Of a stretch of 64,000 bases of DNA, positions 1 to 8,600 are shown in pieces. Positions within the stretch are counted from its first letter, which is position 1; every line of letters begins with the position of its first letter. Both the position numbers and the translations under genes were made by a program. Source of the DNA: JAHDCJ01 sp039028895 (GTDB lineage Bacteria; Bacteroidota; Bacteroidia; Chitinophagales; Saprospiraceae); the NCBI GenBank assembly GCA_039028895.1, contig JBCCHF010000034.1, positions 1-64,000 on the forward strand, written 5' to 3'. Under the pieces are notes generated by a model. The model worked only from the letters and a program-made list of their open reading frames with translations. It searched no databases and was not told where the DNA came from.

Positions 1-75
1 AATAGTTTTTGTTAATTGCCGGGGATTTACCAATTTGGCACAAAAGAAAATCCCCGGCAATTAACAAAAACTATT
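1..75. repeat. Perfect 28-bp inverted repeat with 19-nt spacer
   Basis: Bases 1-28 are the exact reverse complement of bases 48-75, separated by 19 nt. The arms contain a GC-rich core (GCCGGGGATTT and its complement) inside AT-rich outer parts, and a short T run follows the right arm at 72-77. It could act as a strong bidirectional transcription terminator or be the remnant of a small palindromic element. The left arm starts at the first base of the window, so the repeat may extend further outside. Confidence 0.85.
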
Positions 76-178
76 TTTCATAACTTGCCAAGCAAAATAT
101 TCAACTGGTCTGATGGTGAATAATATTTTATATTCTTCCAAACCAGCATCTAAATAAGTCTTTATCATAAACTATACC

Positions 179-931
179 ATGAAATCATTGGGAATAATCC
201 CTGCCCGTTTTGCTTCAACCAGGTTTCCAGGAAAGCCTTTGGTAGATATAGATGGTTTGTCAATGATCCAAAGGGTATATATGCGGGCCCAAAAAGCCGA
301 GCTTCTGAATGTTGTTGTTGTAGCAACAGATGACCAAAGGATTTTCGAGCATGTTCAAAGTTTTGGTGGCAATGTTATTATGACATCTCCTGATCATAAT
401 TCAGGCACCGAGAGGTGTGGTGAAGTGACCAACTTGTTAGCTGAAACTTTTGATCTGGTAATCAATATTCAGGGCGATGAGCCATTTATTCATCCTCAAC
501 AGATTGATACTTTGATCAAATTGATGGAAATCAATAAAAACCTGAACATTGGAACCCTGGCTACAGTTATTACTGATAGTGATTCTATTTTTAATCCAAA
601 CCATATTAAAGTGGCACTAACGCCCGAAAATACTGCTCTATATTTCAGCAGATCCCCGATACCTTTTCTGAGAGGAATAGATAAACCTGAATGGATCAAA
701 AACCACACATTCTACAAACATATTGGAATGTACATTTTCAGGGCAAAAGTGCTTAAAGAAATTACCAGACTTCCAGAAGGGCAACTTGAAAAAGCAGAAT
801 CACTGGAACAATTAAGATGGATGGAAAATGGGTTTAAGATAGGTGTAGAAATTAGCGATAAATATTCACCTTCTGTTGACACCCCTGAGGACCTAAAAGA
901 GATTTTGAATCAAATTGAAAAATACAAATGA
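179..931 (+). CDS. kdsB: 3-deoxy-manno-octulosonate cytidylyltransferase (CMP-Kdo synthetase)
   Basis: Activates Kdo with CTP to give CMP-Kdo, the donor for the inner core of lipopolysaccharide; a cytosolic enzyme. The 250-aa length is normal for the family. The N-terminal nucleotide-binding signature IPARFASTRFPGKPL is present at residues 7-21, and the NIQGDEPF motif lies near residue 95. The C-terminus carries the expected SVDTPEDL segment. The ATG at 179 is preceded by an AT-rich stretch with no clear Shine-Dalgarno, which is usual in Bacteroidota. The gene stands alone behind the inverted repeat and is followed after 29 nt by the M36 peptidase gene, to which it has no evident functional link. 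Its presence shows a Gram-negative envelope. Confidence 0.97.
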   Translation: MKSLGIIPARFASTRFPGKPLVDIDGLSMIQRVYMRAQKAELLNVVVVATDDQRIFEHVQSFGGNVIMTSPDHNSGTERCGEVTNLLAETFDLVINIQGDEPFIHPQQIDTLIKLMEINKNLNIGTLATVITDSDSIFNPNHIKVALTPENTALYFSRSPIPFLRGIDKPEWIKNHTFYKHIGMYIFRAKVLKEITRLPEGQLEKAESLEQLRWMENGFKIGVEISDKYSPSVDTPEDLKEILNQIEKYK

Positions 932-960
932 CGCAAACGCTTTTTGCATAACTCAAACTT

Positions 961-3900
961 ATGAAACACACGCTACGATTTATCTTCTCTACAGTCCTGT
1001 TGTTTGCTATTCATTGGCAACTTGCCGGCCAATCTAATGCCGAATCGGCTGCTTTAGTTTTTTTACAACAGCAGTCCGAAAAACTTGGCTTGTCTGAAAA
1101 CGATATTGCAGATGTCATTGTAACAGACAATTATTCTTCAAGACATAATGGTGTTACCCATGTTTATCTCAAACAGCGATTTCAGGGTATTATTATTGAA
1201 AGAGCTGTTGTAAACGTCAATCTCAATGGACAATACAACTTGATTAGCTTACATAACAGGTTTCATAATGACCTTACCGGAAAAATTAATGCTGTATCAC
1301 CTCAATTGAATGCTAACCAAGCCCTGCAAAAAGCAATTTCACACCTTGGTTTTATTATAGCGCAACCAGAAATTATTGAGCAAAAAGCGGACCCTTCACA
1401 ATATACTTTATTTGCAAAAGACCAGGTTTCCTTGTCAGACATTCCGGTATACCTGGTTTATGAACCAATGGCAAATGGGCAGCTTATTCTGGTCTGGGCA
1501 GTTGACATCTACACCACCAATGCTGCTCATTTCTGGAATATGAAAATTGATGCTCAAACAGGGGAACTAATAACCAATAAAGACCTTGTCGTCCATTGTA
1601 ACTTTCAATCAGTTGATCATCAACATGAACATGAAGCCCTTATCGGGAAAGCCAAACAAAAATTAGCGTTTTCACCTGCCCATCTTAATAAGAATGAATC
1701 CGGATTCTTTGATTATCTCGTTTATCCTTTACCAGTAGAGTCTCCCAATCACGGTGATCGAGAAGTGGTCAATGATCCCTCACACCCGATTGCCTCGCCA
1801 TGGGGCTGGCATGATACCGATGGAATTTTCGGGGCTGAGTATTCCATTACAAGGGGTAATAATGTTTGGGCAAAAGAAGATGCTGAAGGCGATAATGAAA
1901 CAACAATTGGCAATAGTCCTGATCCAGGATTTCTCCTCGAATACATTTATCCACTGGACTTACAGGATGAACCAGAAGTCTATCTTGATGCTGCAACTAC
2001 CAACCTGTTTTATTGGAATAATGTCATTCATGATGTATGGTACCAATATGGGTTTGATGAAGAAAGTGGAAATTTCCAGGAAAATAATTATGGTCGTGGG
2101 GGAATAGGCAACGATTTCGTACAAGCCGATTGCCAGGACGGGAGCTTTTTTAATAATGCCAACTTTTTCACACCAGCTGAACCTGATACATTAGACAGAA
2201 AACCAAGAATGCAAATGGCGCTCTGGACAGGTCCAGGTTCAGGTTCCAAGTTTCTAACAATAAATGAGCCTGCATCTCTGCAAGGAATATATGACGCTGT
2301 AAGTGCGATCTTTGGCCCAGAATTACCACCATCTGATATGCCAATCACAAATGATTTAGTATTGGTTGACGATGGCTCAGCAAATCCGTCATCTGGCTGT
2401 AACCCAATTTTAAATGGTAATGAAGTGTCAGGCAAAATTGCGTTTCTTGATATCGGTGGTTGTGCAACCACTGACAAGGTAATCCATGCTCAGGATGCCG
2501 GAGCTTTAGCAGTATTGGTTTGCTTTACATTTGGAGACAACCCTGTCACTCTTACTGGAGAAAATCCAGACATCACAATTCCGACAATTGTAATTGGTAA
2601 TTCACTGTGTCAGACATTAAAAAGCGAATTACCTAATGTCAACATTTCTATTTCTAAGGACCCGGATGGTGGTCCTTCATTGGTCGACAGTGACCTTGAC
2701 AACGGTGTCATCGTTCATGAGTACGGCCATGGCCTTACAAACAGGCTCGTAGGTGGACCAGCTAATAGAGATTGCCTCGGCAACCAGGAGCAAGCGGGGG
2801 AAGGATGGAGTGATTGGCTGGCTCTAATGATGACTATGACTCCAACAGATATAGGATTGGACCCAAGGGGAATCGGGACCTATGTAAGTCTAGAATCACC
2901 AAGAGGACCCGGGATCAGGCCTTACCCATACAGTAATAATCATTTTGTCAATCCGCATACTTATAGAAATATCAATACTGAATTCTACCCTCATGGCTCT
3001 GGCTCTGTAATGGCAGCCATGTTGTGGGATCTTACCTGGGGACTAGTTGATAATTATGGATTTGACCCTGACCTTTACCATGGAACAGCAGGTAATAATA
3101 TGGCTTTTCAATTAGTGATTGATGGCTTGAAGCTGATCCCTTGTGAGCCTGGTTATGTGGATATCAGAGATGGTATTTTACTGGCCGACTCCATCAACTA
3201 CGCTGGTGCAAATCAATGTCTGATTTGGGATATTTTTGCACAAAGAGGACTTGGTTTTGGCGCAGACCAGGGAAGTTCTCAGAGCAGAGCGGATGGAACT
3301 GAGAGCTTTATTCTCCCGCCAAGTTGTATTCAGGAATTGACGCTTGAAAAATCCGTTTCTGCTGATCAGGCCTTGCCCGGAGATACGATTACATTTACGA
3401 TAAATGTCTTTAACGGGTCTTCCCAGACATTGACGAATAATATTGTTCGAGACACTTTTCCTCCGGGAATTGATTATGTAGTAGGATCAATTAATTGTGG
3501 AGCCAATTTCTCAAATGGTATATTGACGATCCCCATGGGTACACTTGATCCGCAAGAAGAAGTGGAATGTACATTTCAGGCAACTATTGACGAGTCGTTT
3601 TTCACCAACTATCTGTTTTTTGACGATATGGAAAATGGAGAATCGAATTGGGTAATTAGCCATGGCCTTGGTGATGCTGACTGGGAATTGCGTCAAGCAG
3701 TAGCAGCTAGTGGGGAATACGCCTGGTTCGCCAGCAATGTAAATAATATATCTGACCAATACTTAACACTGGCTACACCTATAACACTTACCGGGACTGA
3801 TCTTAAGCTTCGGTTTCTTCATAACTTCAGAACAGAAGCGCTTTATGACGGAGGTGTGGTTGAGATTTCAGCTAATGGAGGTCCATGGGAAGATCTTGGT

Positions 3901-4494
3901 CCGCATATCCAGTTAAATGGGTATTCCGGGCTTCTGAACCCTGATAATCCATTGGGAGAAAGAGAAGCATTTTGGGGATCATCAAATGGTTATATCAAAA
4001 CGATAGTCGATCTTCAAAGCTACCAGGGACAACAGGTTTTAATCCGATTCAGGCTGGCAACAGACGGAGCCTTTGGAAACTCTGGCTGGCGGGTGGATGA
4101 TGTTTCGATAGCCAATGAGCATACCATTCCAAATACGGCTTGTGTAAGTAATGACGAAGGATTTGATACTTGCGGTTCAATAGAAGACCCTACGCTTATC
4201 CTTGATCCTGCAATTGTAAGCACAGAGCGAGTTGAACAGACTTTTGAAGTTTTTGTTTATCCTAACCCTGGAGAAGGCAATTTTAAAATTGGACTAACGG
4301 GTGATGTCACCGATGATTTTCTGATTTCAGTGTTCCATATAAATGGTCAACAAATAAAATCTGAAACAGTGTCTTCGTTTGATTTAAGAGGGCATTATAC
4401 TGTAAATCTTAGTGGGCTTCCAGCTGGAATTTACGTGTTCAAAATCGCTAATCACAATTCAACAACAGTAAAGAAAATTGTATTACAAAATTGA
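961..4494 (+). CDS. Secreted M36 (fungalysin-like) metallopeptidase with T9SS tail
   Basis: A 1177-aa secreted zinc endopeptidase. Order seen: signal peptide (1-24), FTP-like propeptide (about 40-210), M36 catalytic region with a protease-associated (PA) insert at about 445-570, zinc site HEYGH at 586-590 with the third ligand probably E614 in GEGWSDW, a DUF11-like beta domain (about 800-880), a MAM/immune-inhibitor-like beta domain ending in WRVDDVSI (about 895-1060), and a C-terminal sorting domain beginning YPNPGEGNFKI and ending KKIVLQN. The tail is the type IX secretion signal, so export across both membranes is expected. It has the same architecture as the peptidase at 59338, so the two are paralogues. 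The stop overlaps the TTG start of the next gene. Substrate is unknown. Confidence 0.93.
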   Translation: MKHTLRFIFSTVLLFAIHWQLAGQSNAESAALVFLQQQSEKLGLSENDIADVIVTDNYSSRHNGVTHVYLKQRFQGIIIERAVVNVNLNGQYNLISLHNRFHNDLTGKINAVSPQLNANQALQKAISHLGFIIAQPEIIEQKADPSQYTLFAKDQVSLSDIPVYLVYEPMANGQLILVWAVDIYTTNAAHFWNMKIDAQTGELITNKDLVVHCNFQSVDHQHEHEALIGKAKQKLAFSPAHLNKNESGFFDYLVYPLPVESPNHGDREVVNDPSHPIASPWGWHDTDGIFGAEYSITRGNNVWAKEDAEGDNETTIGNSPDPGFLLEYIYPLDLQDEPEVYLDAATTNLFYWNNVIHDVWYQYGFDEESGNFQENNYGRGGIGNDFVQADCQDGSFFNNANFFTPAEPDTLDRKPRMQMALWTGPGSGSKFLTINEPASLQGIYDAVSAIFGPELPPSDMPITNDLVLVDDGSANPSSGCNPILNGNEVSGKIAFLDIGGCATTDKVIHAQDAGALAVLVCFTFGDNPVTLTGENPDITIPTIVIGNSLCQTLKSELPNVNISISKDPDGGPSLVDSDLDNGVIVHEYGHGLTNRLVGGPANRDCLGNQEQAGEGWSDWLALMMTMTPTDIGLDPRGIGTYVSLESPRGPGIRPYPYSNNHFVNPHTYRNINTEFYPHGSGSVMAAMLWDLTWGLVDNYGFDPDLYHGTAGNNMAFQLVIDGLKLIPCEPGYVDIRDGILLADSINYAGANQCLIWDIFAQRGLGFGADQGSSQSRADGTESFILPPSCIQELTLEKSVSADQALPGDTITFTINVFNGSSQTLTNNIVRDTFPPGIDYVVGSINCGANFSNGILTIPMGTLDPQEEVECTFQATIDESFFTNYLFFDDMENGESNWVISHGLGDADWELRQAVAASGEYAWFASNVNNISDQYLTLATPITLTGTDLKLRFLHNFRTEALYDGGVVEISANGGPWEDLGPHIQLNGYSGLLNPDNPLGEREAFWGSSNGYIKTIVDLQSYQGQQVLIRFRLATDGAFGNSGWRVDDVSIANEHTIPNTACVSNDEGFDTCGSIEDPTLILDPAIVSTERVEQTFEVFVYPNPGEGNFKIGLTGDVTDDFLISVFHINGQQIKSETVSSFDLRGHYTVNLSGLPAGIYVFKIANHNSTTVKKIVLQN

Positions 4495-5591
4495 ATGTAG
4501 CTGATAATAAATCACTGATCTTTATTCCTGATATCAGCGGGTTTACCAGGTTTATCTCAGATACCGAGATCAATCATAGTCGCCATATTATTTCAGAATT
4601 ACTTGAAGTGGTAATAGATGCCAATGATACAGGAATGACCGTAGCAGAGATTGAAGGCGATGCCGTTCTTTTTTACCAAGAGAATTCTAGACTAACTATC
4701 GAGGAAGTTCTTTCGCAAGTAAAAAAAATGTTCATCAGTTTTCACGAGCATTTAAAGCTTTATGAATCCAGACGTATTTGCGAGTGTGGCGCATGTACTA
4801 CTGCCGTGAATTTAGCGATTAAGTTCGTAGTCCATTTCGCAGAGTTCGGGATGATTGAGGTCAAACATTTTAGAAAGCCATACGGATTTGAAGTGGTGAG
4901 AGCACATCGATTATTAAAAAATAATATAAACAATAAAGAGTATTTACTCATCACAGATGACAGCCTTCACCAGCCTGAAAGACAGCTGGAAAGTAAGTCG
5001 CACCTAAATTGGTTCAAACCAGAAACCGCTTCTATCAATTATGATAATTTTGGAGATACCGCCTATCACTTTTCGTTATTAAAAGATCTTCATTCCGAAG
5101 TGAATGAACCGGCCCCAGTGGAGCTTTTCGAAAAATCAGACACTCCCATAACCGGCAGTATATTCATTAACGGGGATATCAATATGGTTTTTGAAGCGCT
5201 CTCCAATTTTGAGCTAAGGTCAAAATGGCAAAAGGGTGTTACAGGGATGTTGTACGACCACAACAAAGTCAACCGGATTGGCACCCAGCACACTTGCCTC
5301 ATCGGAAGGAACCAATTTAAAATTGAGACTGTAAGTTCAGGAACTGATGACGGCCATATCAGAACAATAGCGGAGAAAACGAATAATGTTCCATTAGGCA
5401 TGGTCAAAGAATTAATCTCTTACTTTGCACTTGAAGAAAGGGATGAAGGCACTCACGTCCAATTTGAGATCCACTACAAGCCTCAGTCTTTCCCAAGGGC
5501 TTTTATGGCTAAAATTTTCCGGAACCAATTTGAAAAAAGTGTACCAGGATTCCTTAATGACTTAAAGTCGTTTTGCGAGAAAGTATTGTAA
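4491..5591 (+). CDS. DUF2652 (cyclase-like fold) fused to an SRPBCC domain
   Basis: A 366-aa cytosolic protein of unknown function. Residues 1-200 match the DUF2652 type, which resembles class III nucleotide cyclases: IFIPDISGFTRF keeps an Asp at residue 14 and IEGDAVLFY keeps one at 57, the two places where cyclases bind metal. The later cyclase catalytic Asn/Arg pair is not recognisable. A conserved cysteine cluster CECGAC follows at about residues 90-100. Residues 215-366 look like an SRPBCC/START-type ligand-binding domain. The start is TTG at 4491, overlapping the preceding stop as TTGA; the next in-frame ATG would remove the first cyclase motif, so TTG is the better choice. Translational coupling with the peptidase gene is likely. 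Confidence 0.8.
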   Translation: MNVADNKSLIFIPDISGFTRFISDTEINHSRHIISELLEVVIDANDTGMTVAEIEGDAVLFYQENSRLTIEEVLSQVKKMFISFHEHLKLYESRRICECGACTTAVNLAIKFVVHFAEFGMIEVKHFRKPYGFEVVRAHRLLKNNINNKEYLLITDDSLHQPERQLESKSHLNWFKPETASINYDNFGDTAYHFSLLKDLHSEVNEPAPVELFEKSDTPITGSIFINGDINMVFEALSNFELRSKWQKGVTGMLYDHNKVNRIGTQHTCLIGRNQFKIETVSSGTDDGHIRTIAEKTNNVPLGMVKELISYFALEERDEGTHVQFEIHYKPQSFPRAFMAKIFRNQFEKSVPGFLNDLKSFCEKVL

Positions 5592-5596
5592 ATTTG
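5589..5596 (+). promoter_or_regulatory. Putative -7 box TAAATTTG for the BNR/LamG gene
   Basis: TAAATTTG matches the Bacteroidota -7 consensus TAnnTTTG and overlaps the end of the preceding gene. It would give a leader of roughly 25 nt before the ATG at 5628. A TTTG lies at 5572-5575, closer than the usual -33 spacing, so the -33 element is uncertain. Confidence 0.4.
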
Positions 5597-5627
5597 TCCA
5601 TCTCAGAAACCGGACAACTTTTATGAT

Positions 5628-8600
5628 ATGAGACTTTTTGCCTTTCTGGTGGTTTTCTTTTTATTACCTTTCATTGCCATTGCTCAAATTCCGCCTGAAG
5701 AACAATACTCAGTTAACAAGTCAGACATCCCGACATGGATACAATTGATGTATTCTGACGATCCTGATCCCGAACAAGTAATATCAGCATACAACAATTA
5801 TTATCAGCAAAACGAATTTGTAAAAAACGGCCATACACAATACTACAAAAGATGGTTGAGGGCATTGAGTCGTAATCTATTACCTGACCAGAGTGACCCG
5901 ACAGCCAAGAAAGCCTACCAAAAGCAACTCAACCAATACCTACGGAAAAGTGAGACTCTTAGGGCTGAGAAAAACCTGGCCTCATGGGAAGGAATTGGGC
6001 CATTTGATTTCGACAAAGATGCCGAAAGCAGAAGTTATGCACCTGGTGCTGCTCATGTCTACACTGTAGAGCAATCTGCCACAAACCCTGACCTGGTTTA
6101 CGCAGGCACTGCAACAGCTGGCATCTGGAAATCTATAGACAAAGGATTAAGCTGGACGTTGACAACTTCAGGTATGATGGTAAATGGCTTACGTGCTCTT
6201 GAGATAGACCACTCGAATGACGATTATGTTTATGCCGGCATTCTGGGTGGTGTTTATAAAACAGAAGATGGAGGTGTGACCTGGGCACAGATTGGTGACT
6301 CTGGATTTAATACATTGACCCATTCTGTTAAAGAAATTATGATGCACCCGGTCAACAATCTTATAATCTACCTGGCATCTAATCAAGGGCTTTACAGAAC
6401 TTCAGACGGCGGCAACAATTGGGCACAAATTCTGGCTGGAGATTTTCTTGAAATTGAGATGCACCCTGCGAATCCGAGCATAGTCTATACGGTAAAAGCT
6501 ATAGGAGACCGCACAGAATTTTACAAATCCACTGACGGTGGACTTTCCTTTAGTATACGTACAAATGGATGGCCCGGAATTTCAAACGCCGTGAATGCCA
6601 ATTTCAATGGGCTTGAGTTTGATGGAACAGGGAGTTCAAATATTGTGTTCAACATTAACCCCAACCCTGGTTCAGGATTTGCTTTAAGTAATTTCACTAT
6701 CGAAATGATGGTAAAAGCCGATACTTGGAACGGAGACCCGGCTATTCTTTCAAACAAAAACTGGAATTCTGGATATAATCCCGGATTTGTAATCGCTGCC
6801 AACACCAATGGACAATGGAAATTTAACATCGGTACTGGCACAAACCGCATTGACCTTGATGGGGAAAACATCGACGACGGTCAATGGCATCATATTGCAG
6901 TGGTGTACAATAGTTCTGGACTTAAGGCATTGTACCAGGATGGTATTTTAGTCGACTCTACATCCCACACCCTTTCAGGATCCACCGCTTCTGGTTTAGA
7001 CCTTGCCATCGGTCAGGACGGTACCTTAACTTACGGATTTGATTTTGGGGGCGAGGTAGCGGATATCAGGTTATGGGGAAGTGCTTTGGACCAAAACACA
7101 ATTCAAGACTGGATTTGCAAAAGCATAGATGTCACTCATCCAAATTATGTTTCACTAAATCATTACTGGAATCTCTCTGAGGGCCCATCTCCTTTTGTGC
7201 AGGATCATATTAGTTCAAACAATGGTAATTTCAATGGAACCGTAGGCTGGAGTCTATCTAATACACCAGTTTGTGTAGTTTCTGAGATTGACGGCATTGG
7301 TCATCAACGTAGGACTGAAATCGCAACGACTCCAGCTGCCCCAAATATCATTTATGCATTAGCGACTGGCAGCATCGGGGAATATTCCGGATTGTACGGT
7401 CTATACGTCAGTCATGATTCTGGTGAATCCTGGACCTTCACTTGCTGCGGACCTCAGCCAGTCGGGGCGCCTGACCCTGTGAATAATCCCAACCTGATGG
7501 GCTGGAGTGATGTTGGCAGCGATAATGGTGGTCAATATTATTATGACCTGGCACTTGATGTGTCAACCACAGATTCCAACAAAGTCCATGTTGGTGGGGT
7601 AAATCACTGGGTTTCCAATGATGGAGGACAAACCTTTACCTGTCCTGCAAAATGGAGTCACCCTCATAAGTCCAATTATGTTCACGCTGATATTCATGAT
7701 ATCAACTATTTCGGTAATGATCTATGGATTGCCTGTGATGGCGGTGTATTTTATTCAGATGATGAAGGTGCCAATATAAACAGGCGAATGACGGGTATTG
7801 CCGGTACCGATTTCTGGGGGTTTGGTGCTGGCTTCTGGGATGGTGAGGTATTATTGGGAGGCACTTATCACAACGGGACTTTGCTAAAAGACAACAACAC
7901 CTACTTCAATGGATGGCTAAGTACTGATGGTGGTGATAATTACAGAGGATTTGCCAATTTTGGCCGCGAACGGCAGGTGTTTAGTGACTATAACAAAAAA
8001 TTTCTTTCCGGAGACAGAAGTGTTCCAATCACTACAGTTGGCTACAATAAAAAACCTAATGCCTCCTACACTACAGGACAGTCCTCCGAATTGGTTTATG
8101 ACCCAAGGTGTTATAATATCTTTTACTCAGGATTTGAAACGGGTCTTTGGAAGACTTATGATGATGGATCGAATTATGAATTGGTCTACGATTTTGGCGA
8201 AGACCTGGCTGCAATTGAGGTTTCATGGTCAAACCCTGATGTGATTTATGTAGCAACTTTCGCTGGATGGTGGGATACAAAAAAGCTTTATCGTTCTTCA
8301 GATGCCGGTAATTCTTTCACAGAAATCACCCCTTCTTCTGCCATTCTTGGTGGTGACGCGTGGGTGCCTTACGACATAGCTGTAAGTGCAGAAGATCATA
8401 ATACCATATGGATAGCCAGAACATCCATGTACGGAAGCTCTCCCAATATGAATGGAAACCTGATCTATATGTCAGGTGACGGTGGTAATACTTGGACTAA
8501 TATTACAACTCCGGCATTAGATGGTGAGTATCCGACTAATATTGTTCATCAGAGAGGATCTGACGGTGGTGTTTACATTGGGACCCGTAGAGCAGTTTAC

